The notes: generated by a model not told the origin, from the letters alone. A DNA stretch of 64,000 nucleotides from Candidatus Ozemibacter sibiricus (GCA_003327425.1 QOQW01000008.1:124001-188000), one strand, 5' to 3'. Shown: positions 41,432 through 50,767, counted from the first letter of the stretch. Numbers and translations: made by a program.

Positions 41432-42010
41432 ATGATTTCTGCGCTTGCCGATATCGCTGAAGTCCGCATGGGCTACTCGTTCCGCAGTCGTTTGGAGGTG
41501 GCCGTGAAAGGTGATGTCGCCGTGATCCAGATGAAGGACATTGATGACACCCACCTCCTCCATCCTGAGGGGCTGGTCCGCGTTCAGATGCCCGAGCTGA
41601 AGGTTCGCCATTTCGTGCAAAAGGGAGACCTCCTCTTTCGTTCGCGGGGAATAACCAACTCGGCTGCCCTGGTTGCTATAGACCTTGACCGAACGCTGCT
41701 TGCTGCCCCGATGCTCCTGATCCGGCCAAAGGCCGAGTTCGTCGAACCCGCCTATCTGCAGTGGTTCATCAACCACCCGTCCACGCAAGCCAAGCTTGCC
41801 GGACAAGCGGCCGGAACGGCTGTGAAAATGATCGGCAAAGGAGTGCTCGATCAGCTCGCAGTGATTTTGCCGCCGCTGGAGAAACAGCGAAGCATCGTCG
41901 AGCTTGCCCGGCTCGCGGCGTGCGAGGCAGCCTTGTTGGAGAAATTGAAAGCACGCCGCAAGGCGCTGCTTGATGGCATCTTGTTGCGTCAAGCGAAGCT
42001 GTCCGCCTAA
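41432..42010 (+). CDS. Type I restriction specificity subunit (HsdS), single-TRD half-size form
   Basis: 192 residues, about half of a normal HsdS. One target-recognition domain (about 1-150: LADIAEVRMGYSFRSRLE, VIQMKDIDD, KVRHFVQKGDLLFRSRG, APMLLIRPK, YLQWFINHP) is followed by one conserved helical region (ILPPLEKQRSIVELARLAACEAALLEKLKARRKALLDG is the contiguous helix). The ATG abuts an inverted repeat and lacks a Shine-Dalgarno. Half-size S proteins can work as dimers, so it may be functional alone or with the second one-TRD S at 44873. Confidence 0.85.
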   Translation: MISALADIAEVRMGYSFRSRLEVAVKGDVAVIQMKDIDDTHLLHPEGLVRVQMPELKVRHFVQKGDLLFRSRGITNSAALVAIDLDRTLLAAPMLLIRPKAEFVEPAYLQWFINHPSTQAKLAGQAAGTAVKMIGKGVLDQLAVILPPLEKQRSIVELARLAACEAALLEKLKARRKALLDGILLRQAKLSA

Positions 42011-42070
42011 GGAATGGCAACGCAATAGCGGGCAAGGATAGTGGCCCAAGTCTGGGATCAAGGAGCAAAA

Positions 42071-43651
42071 ATGAATAAAAAGTTGTCCCAACAGGAAGTC
42101 AACGCCACCGCCTGGGCGGCGTGCGACACCTTTCGTGGCGTGATCGATCCCGCGCAATACAAAGATTACATCCTGGTGATGCTATTCCTGAAGTATATCA
42201 GCGACCTCTGGCACGACCACTATGCCGAGTACAAGGCGCAATACGGCGATGACGATGAGCGTATCCGCCGCAAGCTCGAGCGCGAGCGCTTCATCCTGCC
42301 TTATGTCGAGCTGAAAGAAGACGATCGAGAGACCGGCAAGAGTCGTATCATCGATCGCTTTCTCGGCGACTTCCATGCGCTGTACGAACGCCGTAACGAG
42401 CCCAACATCGGCGAGCTGATCAACATCGTGCTCGACCACATCGAGGACGCCAACAAGGCCAAACTCGAAGGGGTGTTTCGCAACATCGACTTCAACAGCG
42501 AGGCCAACCTCGGCAAGGCCAAGGACCGCAACCGCCGTCTGAAGACCCTGCTGGAGGACTTCGCTAAGCTCGATCTGCGCCCGTCGCGAGTGTCCGAAGA
42601 TGTCATCGGCAATACCTACATCTATCTCATCCAACGCTTCGGCTCGGATGCCGGCAAGAAGGCCGGCGAGTTCTACACCCCCAAGATGGTCTCGCGGCTA
42701 TTGGCCGCGCTCGCCAACCCCAAGCCGGGCGACCGCATTTGCGACCCTTCCTGCGGCTCGGGCAGCTTGCTGATCGAAGCTGCGCAGTGGGTCGAGGCGC
42801 AGGGCAGCCACAACTACGCCCTGTTCGGCGAAGAGGTCAACGGCGCCACCTGGGCGCTGGCGCGGATGAACATGTTCATCCACAGCAAGGACGCCGCGCG
42901 CATCGAATGGTGCGACACCCTGAACAGCCCGGCGCTGATCGAGGGCGACCGGCTGATGAAGTTCAATGTGGTGGTCGCCAACCCGCCGTTCTCGCTCGAC
43001 AAATGGGGCGCCGAGCACGCCGAGCATGACCGTTTCAACCGCTTCTGGCGCGGCGTGCCGCCCAAGTCCAAGGGCGACTGGGCCTTCATCACCAACATGA
43101 TCGAGCGCGCCCTGCCGCGGGAAGGCCGGGTCGCTGTCGTTGTGCCGCATGGCGTGCTCTTTCGCGGCGGCGTCGAAGGCCGCATCCGCCGCGCCATGAT
43201 CGAGGAAAATCTGCTTGATGCCATCGTGGGCTTGCCGGGCAAACTGTTCCCCACCACCTCGATCCCGGTGGCCATCCTGCTCTTTGACCGCGCCCGTGAG
43301 AAAGGCGGTCCGCGCGAGGACGTGCGCGACGTGCTGTTCGTGGACGCCAGCCGCGAGTTCATTCCCGGCAAGAACCAGAACCAGCTCTCCGAAGAGCACT
43401 TTCAGAAGATCGTCTCGATGGTGGCCGCGCGGCGCAACGTCGACAAGTACGCTTACGTGGCGTCGTTCGACGAGATCGCCGAAAACGACTTCAACCTGAA
43501 CATCCCGCGTTACGTCGACACCTTCGAGGAGGAGGAAGAAATCGACGTCGCCGCCGTGCAGCGCGAAATCGAACAACTGGAAAAGGAGCTTGCCGACGTC
43601 CGCGCCCGCATGCGCGAGCACCTCAAGACGCTGGGCGTGGAAGGCGTATGA
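42071..43651 (+). CDS. hsdM: Type I restriction-modification DNA methyltransferase HsdM
   Basis: 526 residues from ATG 42071 (AAGGAG five bases upstream); a GTG 30 bases earlier is less likely. N-terminal helical domain (about 1-150: CDTFRGVIDPAQYKDYILVMLFLKYISD region), then the N6-adenine methyltransferase core: FYTPKMVSRLLA, the SAM motif DPSCGSGSLLIEA and the catalytic N304PPF. A C-terminal coiled coil (VQREIEQLEKELADVRARMREHLK region) contacts HsdS. It makes the m6A mark and, with HsdS and HsdR, the restriction complex. The stop overlaps the rhuM start by 4 bp. Confidence 0.97.
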   Translation: MNKKLSQQEVNATAWAACDTFRGVIDPAQYKDYILVMLFLKYISDLWHDHYAEYKAQYGDDDERIRRKLERERFILPYVELKEDDRETGKSRIIDRFLGDFHALYERRNEPNIGELINIVLDHIEDANKAKLEGVFRNIDFNSEANLGKAKDRNRRLKTLLEDFAKLDLRPSRVSEDVIGNTYIYLIQRFGSDAGKKAGEFYTPKMVSRLLAALANPKPGDRICDPSCGSGSLLIEAAQWVEAQGSHNYALFGEEVNGATWALARMNMFIHSKDAARIEWCDTLNSPALIEGDRLMKFNVVVANPPFSLDKWGAEHAEHDRFNRFWRGVPPKSKGDWAFITNMIERALPREGRVAVVVPHGVLFRGGVEGRIRRAMIEENLLDAIVGLPGKLFPTTSIPVAILLFDRAREKGGPREDVRDVLFVDASREFIPGKNQNQLSEEHFQKIVSMVAARRNVDKYAYVASFDEIAENDFNLNIPRYVDTFEEEEEIDVAAVQREIEQLEKELADVRARMREHLKTLGVEGV

Positions 43652-44883
43652 GCCGCAAGCCGCCGCCGCCCACATCAAGTTTCGGCCCCTTCTCGCCCGT
43701 GCCGGGTGAAACCCCCTTCCTGCTCTCCACCGCCCAAGATGAAAGCGGCAAAGGGCCCGTGCGGGTGCGGGCCGAGAGCCTTTGGTTGACCCTGGCGCAA
43801 TTGGCCGAACTCTTTGGCGTCGGCGTGCCGGCCATTTCCAGGCACCTGACGAACATCTTGGAGTCCGGCGAATTCGCCCGTGAGGCAACCGTTTCCAAAA
43901 TGGAAACGGTTCAAACAGAAGGCGGCCGACAGGTGCGGCGCTCGCTCGAATACTACAACCTCGACGCCATCATCGCCGTGGGCTACCGCGTCCCCTCCCG
44001 CCGCGCTACCCAGTTCCGAGCCTGGGCCACCGGCGTGCTCAAGGAGTACATCAAAAAAGGCTTCGTGCTCGACGACGAGCGCCTCAAGCAGGGCCAGCAG
44101 GCCTTCCGCGAAGACTATTTCTGCGAGCTTTTGGAGCGGGTGCGCTCCATCCGCGCCAGCGAGCGGCGCATCTGGCAGCAGATCACCGACATCTTCGCCG
44201 AGTGCAGCATCGACTACGACCCGAAAAGCGAGCTTGCCCAGGATTTCTTCGCCACGGTGCAGAACAAGTTCCCCTACGCCATTACTGAGCAAACCGCCGC
44301 CGAGATCATCCACGCCAAAGCCGACCGCGCTGCGCCTAACATGGGGCTCACCACCTGGAAAAATGCGCCAGCCAGGCGCAGCCTGCCCTCAAACGTCACC
44401 ATCGCCAAGAATTTCCCCAGCGAGCCCGAAATCAAGCGCCTGGAGCGCAGCGTCTCGATCGAAAACCTGCTCGAAAACCGGCGCCTCTTCACCATGGCCG
44501 AGTTCGTCGCCGCCGTTGACAAATTCCTCGCCTTCAACGAATACCGCGTGCTCGGCGGCCGCGGGCGGTTGAGCAAGGGGGCCTCGCTATTTGAAGTGGG
44601 TAAAGGCAAACACGGCGTTGAGCCAAGGCCAGCCCTTGCTGTGGGACCGTTTTCCCGATACCCTTTGGCCTGGGGCAGGCGAAGGCCGGCCCCTGGCCCT
44701 GGGGTTCGGGGAAACGGAGCGACGGATGGGCCCCAGGTTGCCGCTCGCGGCAATCCTGGGCCGCCGCGCCCCCAAAGCAAGGGATCCCACAGGCCACAAG
44801 GTTCACGGGGCGAACCCACACGAAACAGCGAAGAACCAAAATTCCAAGGACTGTACCGGAGAACTCGGGAAAGTGAGATCTAG
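43648..44883 (+). pseudogene. RhuM-family protein with replaced C-terminus
   Basis: The open frame is 411 codons, but only about the first 310 residues are RhuM-like: WLTLAQLAELFGVGVPAISRHL (N-terminal helix-turn-helix-like), YYNLDAIIAVGYRV, ATQFRAWATGVLKEYIKKGFVLDDERLK and FTMAEFVAAVDKFLAFNEYRVL. From about base 44575 the reading frame runs into unrelated GC-rich sequence (GPFSRYPLAWGRRRPAPGPG) instead of the usual C-terminal helices, and stops at 44883. RhuM genes commonly sit between hsdM and hsdS. The protein may be made with an aberrant tail or be inactive. Confidence 0.75.
44571..44880 (+). other. Hairpin-rich segment replacing the end of rhuM and the start of hsdS
   Basis: About 300 bp with no recognisable protein. 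Three strong inverted repeats follow each other: AGCAAGGGGGCCT (44572-44584) with AGGCC-AG-CCCTTGCT (44626-44640), 13-base arms with a 2-base bulge; GGCCTGGGGC (44667-44676) with GCCCCTGGCC (44689-44698), one mismatch; and GGCCCCAGGTTGCCGC (44729-44744) with GCGGCAATCCTGGGCC (44747-44762), 16-base arms with single-base shifts. A smaller GGTTC/GAACC stem lies at 44800-44816. Possibly a structured RNA, a small non-autonomous element or a rearrangement scar. Confidence 0.55.
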
Positions 44884-45631
44884 AGACGAGCAGGATCGAA
44901 TTGCAGATTTGCTGACTAACTGGGACACAGCCATCGAAACTACCGAGCGTCTGATCGCAGCGAAGGAGCGGTTTTTTGCCCATGCACTCTCGCGTCTCAT
45001 CAGCCGCGGTCAGCATCCGCGGCGGCCTATTGGCAACTTCGCCTACGAAGTTTCCGAGAGAAACCGGGAAGTGATGGTATCTCGCGTACTTAGCGTCACC
45101 AATTCACGTGGCTTCGTGTTGCCCGAGGAACAATTCGAGCGCCGTGTCGCCAGCGACGACTTATCGAATTACAAAATCGTCCGTCGCGGCCAATATGCAT
45201 ACAACCCGTCGCGCATCAACGTCGGCTCCATTGCGCGCCTAGATGATTGGGATGAAGGCGTGTTGAGCCCCATGTATGTGGTCTTCGCGCTCGATACCTC
45301 CCGGGTTGATTCGGATTATTTTCTTCACTGGCTCGATTCGCACGAGGCCCGCGAACGCCTCAAGAAGAGCGCTCAAGGTAGCGTGCGCGAAACAGTATCT
45401 TTCAGCGAGTTTGCCAGTATCCACATTCCCCTGCCAAACCTTGCCACCCAAACCAGCATCGCCCGCTATCTCAACGCGCTGCGCGAGGAAATCGCGTTGC
45501 TTTCCCGTTCCCTCGACGCCCTCAAACGCCAAAAACGTGGCCTGATGCAAAAGCTCCTGACCAGGAAATGGCGCATGCCGGTTGAAGATGATGCCGCCTC
45601 GCCCACCATCCTCAAGGAGATCGCCCCATGA
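44873..45631 (+). CDS. Type I specificity subunit (HsdS) lacking its first TRD
   Basis: About 252 residues if started at GTG 44873, which has only a weak ribosome site. It begins inside the central conserved region (DEQDRIADLLTNWDTAIETTERLIAAKERFFAHALSRL region) and continues with the second TRD (IGNFAYEVSERNREVMVSRVL; YNPSRINVGSIARLDD; MYVVFAL; YFLHWLDSHEARERL; IPLPNLATQTSIARYL) and the C-terminal conserved helix. The first TRD of about 150 residues is missing, and the sequence ahead is the hairpin segment. The remaining CR-TRD-CR unit resembles engineered or natural half-S proteins. It overlaps the next gene by 4 bp. Confidence 0.75.
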   Translation: MRSRDEQDRIADLLTNWDTAIETTERLIAAKERFFAHALSRLISRGQHPRRPIGNFAYEVSERNREVMVSRVLSVTNSRGFVLPEEQFERRVASDDLSNYKIVRRGQYAYNPSRINVGSIARLDDWDEGVLSPMYVVFALDTSRVDSDYFLHWLDSHEARERLKKSAQGSVRETVSFSEFASIHIPLPNLATQTSIARYLNALREEIALLSRSLDALKRQKRGLMQKLLTRKWRMPVEDDAASPTILKEIAP

Positions 45632-48261
45632 GCATCGTATTCGCGCAAGGCGCACAGTGGGTGCGCGCCGATTTTCATCTGCACACCCGTGCGGATCGTG
45701 AGTTCAAATACACGGGCGATGATAGCTTCTACTACAGCCATTACGTGGAGGCTCTGGAGAAAGCCGCGATCCGTCTGGGTGTCATCACCAATCACAACAA
45801 GTTCGACGTTGAGGAGTTCAAAGCGCTGCGCAAGACAGCGCAGAAAAAGGGGATTGCGCTGCTGCCCGGCGTCGAGTTTTTCGTCGGCGACGGCGCCAAT
45901 GGCATCCATACGCTCATCGTTTTCTCGGATGCATGGATCGATGGGCGCGATAACATCAATTCGTTTCTCGCCAGCGCTTTCATCGGCAAAGCACCGGCTG
46001 AAAACGCGCAAGAGAACGGACGCAGCAACTGGTCTCTACAGGAAACCATCAAAAGTCTCGAAGATCGGCGCCTTGATTTTTTTCTGGTCTTTGCCCATGT
46101 CGAGGAAAAAAAAGGCCTGTGGGCCGAACTCGATGGGGGCCGGCTGGAGGAGCTGGGGCGTAACCCAGCCTTCCGCCGCCATACCCTGGGGTTCCAGAAG
46201 GTGCGCACGCGCGATGGCGGAGAAAAAGGCAAACCCAGCCGCAGCAAGGTGCAGGCCTGGTTCAAGGATTGGTACCCCGCTGAGCTCGAAGGCTGCGACG
46301 CCAAAAGCCTCGATCAGATCGGGCGCGGACAAGCCTGCTATCTCAAGCTGAGCGAGCTATCTTTTGAAGCCGTCAAGTTCGCCTTGTCCGATCCGGCCGC
46401 GCGGGTCGCCACAGAGCCGCTTAAACATCGGGGTTCGTGGATTCGCAGCGCTCGTTTCGAAGGCGGCATCCTCGACGGGCAGACGCTCTCGTTCTCGCCC
46501 GAACTCAACACGCTAATCGGGATCCGGGGCAGCGGCAAGTCGTCCATTCTTGAGGCTGTCCGTTATGCACTCGATATTCCCCGTGGCGAAAAGGCGCAGG
46601 ATGTGAAGTACAAGGACGAGCTGGTGCGCCATACCTTGGGCAGCGGTGGAAAGGTGACGCTGACCGCGGTGGATGGTTATGGGCAGGAATTCACCATCTC
46701 CCGCATCTTCCGGGAGGCACCGAATGTCTATTTGAACGGCACGTTGCAGCCAGGCGTGTCGATTCGGGAAACCGTGCTGCGCCAGCCGATCTACTTTGGG
46801 CAGAAAGACCTTTCCAGCACCGGCGAAGGCTTCGAGGCCGATCTGGTGGAAAAGCTGGTGGGTGACAAGCTACGTTTAGTGCGAGAGGAAATTGAAACCC
46901 AACGCCAGCAGGTACGTGAGGCCGCAAGCCGCTGGCTCAAACTCAGCAATACTGCTGAACTCAGGCGCGAGTACGAGGCCCAGTTTAACGATGCCAACTT
47001 CCGGCTAAAGAAGTTCGAAGAGTACGGGGTTGCCGACAAACTGCAGAAGCGCCTGGGCTTTCAGCATGATGCTGCGGCCCTTGCTCGCATGAAGGAGCGG
47101 GGAGACAGCTTCGTGCTCGCCCTCGGGCAACTGATTGCCGAGCACGAGGACGAGCTGCGGAATGCTACGCGCTATGTTTCCAAACAGAATCCTGATTTCT
47201 TCAAGGCCTATTCCGCCGAATTCGCTCAGCTCGTGGCCAAGATCGATGATCTCAAGAACATCGAGCAGGAGGCGCGCGCCATTCTTTCTCGGCTGCAAGG
47301 CAGGCAGGAAGAATTCGACAGCCAACGCTTGAGCCTTCAAGAAGAGTTCGCTCAGGTGGAACGTCAATTGGCGCAGGAGCTCAAGCAAGCTGGCCTGACC
47401 GCCATCCAGCCGGATGACTTCTTGACCCTACAGCAGCGGAAAACCAAAGCGGAGCACATGCTGGAGGCGCTGGCCAAACAGGAGGCACAACAGGGCAGCC
47501 TGCGCGATGCGCTATTGGCCGAGATCGACAAGCTCAATGAGCTGTGGCTGCGTGAATTCAACGCCATCAAAGCTGAGCTTGACCGGGTGAACGCCGGCCA
47601 CGCCGCCTTGCAAATCGAGGCCGTATTCAAAGGAGGCAAGGACGCCGCCATCGGCTTCATGCAGCAGCTTTTCAAGGGCAGCAATATCCGGGAAACCACC
47701 CTGCGCATCGTGATGGAGGATTACGCCGATTTCGGCGGCCTGCTGCGTGATTTGCCCAACGCCTTGAAAAAAGCGGGCAGCACCCAACAGGTTTTTGAAA
47801 AGACGTTCATGCAGAACCTGGTGGAGTTTGTCAGCTATCAGGTGCCCAACCGTTTCGTCGTCCGGTACCGTGACAAGGAGCTCAAGCACCATTCGCTCGG
47901 GCAGCGGGCTTCGGCCCTGCTGCTGTTTGTGCTCAGCCAGCGCCAGAACGACGTGATCATCATCGACCAGCCGGAAGACGATCTGGACAATCAGACCATC
48001 TATGACGACGTGATCAAGCTGCTGCGCGAGATGAAACCTCAGGTGCAGTTCATCTTTGCGACCCACAACGCGAACTTTCCGGTGCTGGGCGATGCCGAGC
48101 AGGTGATCGCCTGCCGCTATCAGGACCAGCAGATCTTGGTGCAAAGCGGCAGCATCGACGCCCGTCCGGTGCAGGACGCCATCATCAATATCATGGAAGG
48201 CGGGCGCGAGGCCTTCGATCGACGCAAAGAGGTCTACAACCTATGGAAACCGCAGAACTGA
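45628..48261 (+). CDS. TrlF-family PHP-domain / SMC-like ATPase
   Basis: 877 residues. The N-terminal PHP phosphoesterase domain (about 10-245) has metal ligands in D15-F-H17-L-H19, VITNHNKF, LLPGVEF and FAHVEE. Then comes an SMC/RecN-like ATPase: Walker A G298IRGSGKS305, long coiled-coil region (about 400-650), a Q/signature-like HHSLGQRASALLLF and Walker B VIIIDQPEDDLDN with THNANFP. Such proteins occur in type I restriction operons and are thought to act on nucleic acids or nucleotides upon infection. It lies between hsdS and the AlbA_2 gene, with overlaps on both sides (4 and 19 bp). Confidence 0.88.
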   Translation: MSIVFAQGAQWVRADFHLHTRADREFKYTGDDSFYYSHYVEALEKAAIRLGVITNHNKFDVEEFKALRKTAQKKGIALLPGVEFFVGDGANGIHTLIVFSDAWIDGRDNINSFLASAFIGKAPAENAQENGRSNWSLQETIKSLEDRRLDFFLVFAHVEEKKGLWAELDGGRLEELGRNPAFRRHTLGFQKVRTRDGGEKGKPSRSKVQAWFKDWYPAELEGCDAKSLDQIGRGQACYLKLSELSFEAVKFALSDPAARVATEPLKHRGSWIRSARFEGGILDGQTLSFSPELNTLIGIRGSGKSSILEAVRYALDIPRGEKAQDVKYKDELVRHTLGSGGKVTLTAVDGYGQEFTISRIFREAPNVYLNGTLQPGVSIRETVLRQPIYFGQKDLSSTGEGFEADLVEKLVGDKLRLVREEIETQRQQVREAASRWLKLSNTAELRREYEAQFNDANFRLKKFEEYGVADKLQKRLGFQHDAAALARMKERGDSFVLALGQLIAEHEDELRNATRYVSKQNPDFFKAYSAEFAQLVAKIDDLKNIEQEARAILSRLQGRQEEFDSQRLSLQEEFAQVERQLAQELKQAGLTAIQPDDFLTLQQRKTKAEHMLEALAKQEAQQGSLRDALLAEIDKLNELWLREFNAIKAELDRVNAGHAALQIEAVFKGGKDAAIGFMQQLFKGSNIRETTLRIVMEDYADFGGLLRDLPNALKKAGSTQQVFEKTFMQNLVEFVSYQVPNRFVVRYRDKELKHHSLGQRASALLLFVLSQRQNDVIIIDQPEDDLDNQTIYDDVIKLLREMKPQVQFIFATHNANFPVLGDAEQVIACRYQDQQILVQSGSIDARPVQDAIINIMEGGREAFDRRKEVYNLWKPQN

Positions 48262-49424
48262 TCGAGGTCTTGAGCCGTGGCGAAGACAGCCGCCATCAGT
48301 TCGAGGAGAACTTTACCAATGCCGACGCGCTGGCGGCGGAAATCGTCGCCTTCAGCAACAGCGCGGGCGGGCAGATTTTCATTGGCGTACAAAACGATGG
48401 CACGGTCATCGGCTTGTCGCACGCGGATATCGATCGCCTGAACCAATTGATCGCAAATACTTCCTCGCAAAATGTGCGGCCCGCGGTGAACCCGCTCACT
48501 GAAAACGTGCTGCATCCCAACGGCACGGTGCTGGTGGTGACCATCCCGGAGGGGTTAAGCAAGCCTTATATGGACAAAAACGGCGCCATCTGGGTGAAGA
48601 GCGGGGCAGACAAGCGCCGCGCCACCTCGCGCGAGGAGCTCCAGCGCTTGTTCCAGCAGGCCGGTCTTGTCCATGCGGATGAGACGCCGGTGGCAGGCCT
48701 GGGCGTGAGCGATCTGGATTTGCCCTATTTCGCCGCCTTCTTCGAGCAGCAGTTCGGCGAGCCGCTCACCGAGCACAAGCAACCACTGCCGCAGCTTCTG
48801 ACCAACATGAACCTGATGAGCCAGGGACGGCTTAATCTGGCAGGGACCCTTCTGTTTGCCAAGGCGCCGCAGTATGCGCTACCCGCCTTCATCGTCAAGG
48901 CCGTGGCCTTTGTCGGCACCGATATCGAGGATCAGCGCTACATTGACAGCCGCGATATCACTGGCAAGCTGACCGATGTGTTTCAGCAGACCCTGGGTTT
49001 TATCATCGCCAACACCCGCGCTGTGCAAGGAGAACAAGGTTTCAACTCACGGGGGCAGCCCGAGATTCCGCGCATCGTCTGGGAAGAACTGGTCGCCAAT
49101 GCGCTCATTCACCGCGACTACTTCATCAGCGCGCCAGTGCGGGTGCTGGTGTTTGCCGATCGGGTCGAGATCATCAGCCCCGGCCATCTGCCCAACCATT
49201 TGACCGTCGAAAACATCAAGGCCGGCAACTCGAATATCCGCAATCCAATCCTCGCTTCTTTCGCGGCCAAGCTCCTGCCCTACCGAGGCCTCGGTAGCGG
49301 GATCCTGCGCGCATTGCGCGCCTGGCCTGATATCGAGCTGATCGATGAACGCAACGGCAACCAGTTCAAGGCCATCGTCAAGCGTGCCTCCGCCCAGCTC
49401 ATCCAGGAGACTGCCTCATGCTGA
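48243..49424 (+). CDS. AlbA_2 (Schlafen-type) domain protein with C-terminal ATP-binding-like domain
   Basis: 393 residues. The N-terminal AlbA_2 domain (about 1-130) shows AAEIVAFSNSAGGQIFIGVQNDGTVIGL and IWVKSGADKRRAT; the usual ES..EFK opening is changed to SRHQFEENFT. A middle region (LLTNMNLMSQGRLNLAGTLLFAK) and a HATPase_c_4-type end (IVWEELVANALIHRDYF, VEIISPGHLPNHLTVENI, GLGSGILRALRAW) follow. These proteins are frequent in type I restriction loci; proposed roles are nucleic-acid binding and regulation. It overlaps the TrlF gene by 19 bp and the next ATPase by 7 bp. Confidence 0.85.
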   Translation: METAELIEVLSRGEDSRHQFEENFTNADALAAEIVAFSNSAGGQIFIGVQNDGTVIGLSHADIDRLNQLIANTSSQNVRPAVNPLTENVLHPNGTVLVVTIPEGLSKPYMDKNGAIWVKSGADKRRATSREELQRLFQQAGLVHADETPVAGLGVSDLDLPYFAAFFEQQFGEPLTEHKQPLPQLLTNMNLMSQGRLNLAGTLLFAKAPQYALPAFIVKAVAFVGTDIEDQRYIDSRDITGKLTDVFQQTLGFIIANTRAVQGEQGFNSRGQPEIPRIVWEELVANALIHRDYFISAPVRVLVFADRVEIISPGHLPNHLTVENIKAGNSNIRNPILASFAAKLLPYRGLGSGILRALRAWPDIELIDERNGNQFKAIVKRASAQLIQETASC

Positions 49425-50767
49425 CCGCCATCACCTTGGAAAACTTCAAGAGTTACCGCCAGGCGCGCCTACCCTTAGCGTCTTTGACGGTGTTGATCGG
49501 CGCCAATGCCTCGGGCAAGAGCAATGCCATCGAGGGAATGCGTCTGCTTTCCTGGCTGGCGCAGGGGCAAAAGCTCGCTGCCATTCAGTATGCGGTGCAA
49601 AGCGGTGACCGCGTGGTGCGCGGCACGGTGAAGGATTTGCCGTTCGAGCGGGGCGATGGCTTCGGCTTGGGCGCCGAAACCGCCGAAGTCGAATGGAACC
49701 AAATGACGATGACTGTGCAGCGCCGCGCCGATGGCTTGCACATCGTGGCCGAGACTCTGACGCACGGAGGCGCCAGCGTGCCGCTCTATTTGCTGGATCA
49801 ACCTTCCAGCGGGCGCGGCACCGATTGCGGCGTGGCTTACAACAACTTCACGAGGGGGCGCAATAAGCCGCACGTCACCTGCTCCGACCAGCAGGCTATC
49901 TTCACCCAATTGACCAGCCCGGCGACCTTCGATGCTGCGCACAAGGCCTCGCGCGAGCGCATTCCACCCGTGGTCCAGGCGCTCGAACAATGGCTCTCGG
50001 CCATGTTGTTCCTCGACCCGGTGCCGGCGCGGATGCGCGAGTACGCCTTTCCATCGGACAGCACGCTGCGGGGCGATGGGAGCAACCTCTCGGCGGTGCT
50101 CTACCACCTGTGGGGCGGCGACCGGGACAAGGCCGTGGAACTGGCCCGAGGCGAGGTCGAACCGTACAAAACCCAGCGCCAGGCGATTCTGTCGCTCATC
50201 CAGAGTCTGCCGGAGCAAGACATCAGCGAGTTGTCCTTTCTCGAGGAGCCGCGCGGCGGGGTGATGGTGCAGCTTACCGAGACCTTTGGTGGCCGTTCGC
50301 GGCCTGTTGACGCGTCGCTCTTGTCGGACGGCACCCTGCGCGTGCTGTCGATCGCAGCGGCCATGCTCTCAGCCCCTGAGGGCAGCCTGGTGGTGATCGA
50401 GGAGATCGACAACGGCGTTCACCCCAGCCGCGCCCGGCATCTTTTGGCCAACATCCGGGCGCTGGCCGAACGGCGGAGCTTGCGTGTGCTATTGTCCACC
50501 CACAACCCAGCCATGCTTGACGCCCTGCCGGATGCCGCCCTGCCTGACGTGCTGTTTTGCTACCGCGACCCGCAGGATGGCGCGAGCCGCGTGGTGCGCC
50601 TGCAAGACGTGCCTGACTACCCCGAACTGATTGCCCAAGAATCGCTCGGCGGCCTGGTCTCCAGCGGCGCGCTGGAGCGCTTCATCAAGCAACCGCAGGC
50701 GTTGGACCGGCAGGCTCGCGCCCTGGCCTGGCTGGAATCGATCCGGCAAGGGGGCCGCCATGAATGA
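49418..50767 (+). CDS. AAA15/AAA21-type (RecF/OLD-like) ATPase
   Basis: 449 residues. Opens with MLTAITLENFKSYRQA and Walker A G28ANASGKS35, as in RecF/OLD-like ABC ATPases. The signature-like motif is LLSDGTLRVLSIAAAM, Walker B is LVVIEEIDNGVHP (E328, E329) and the H-loop is LSTHNPAML. A C-terminal extension of about 75 residues (LQDVPDYPELIAQESLGGLVSSGALERF) has no nuclease (TOPRIM) domain, so any effector must be separate. The PIN-like gene that follows overlaps by 8 bp and is the likely partner. Confidence 0.85.
   Translation: MLTAITLENFKSYRQARLPLASLTVLIGANASGKSNAIEGMRLLSWLAQGQKLAAIQYAVQSGDRVVRGTVKDLPFERGDGFGLGAETAEVEWNQMTMTVQRRADGLHIVAETLTHGGASVPLYLLDQPSSGRGTDCGVAYNNFTRGRNKPHVTCSDQQAIFTQLTSPATFDAAHKASRERIPPVVQALEQWLSAMLFLDPVPARMREYAFPSDSTLRGDGSNLSAVLYHLWGGDRDKAVELARGEVEPYKTQRQAILSLIQSLPEQDISELSFLEEPRGGVMVQLTETFGGRSRPVDASLLSDGTLRVLSIAAAMLSAPEGSLVVIEEIDNGVHPSRARHLLANIRALAERRSLRVLLSTHNPAMLDALPDAALPDVLFCYRDPQDGASRVVRLQDVPDYPELIAQESLGGLVSSGALERFIKQPQALDRQARALAWLESIRQGGRHE

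Noticed and set aside
44617-44623. GTTGAGC, which fits the integron core GTTRRRY, next to a large inverted repeat
   Set aside because: No matching RYYYAAC partner at the other end of the repeat and no integrase; a 7-base degenerate match is expected by chance.
44800-44816. tRNA T-arm-like stem GGTTC/GAACC
   Set aside because: The loop lacks the conserved TTCRANNC pattern and no acceptor or anticodon stem is present.
44571-44880. Retron or group II intron as an explanation for the hairpin segment
   Set aside because: No reverse transcriptase gene in the window and no intron domain V pattern.
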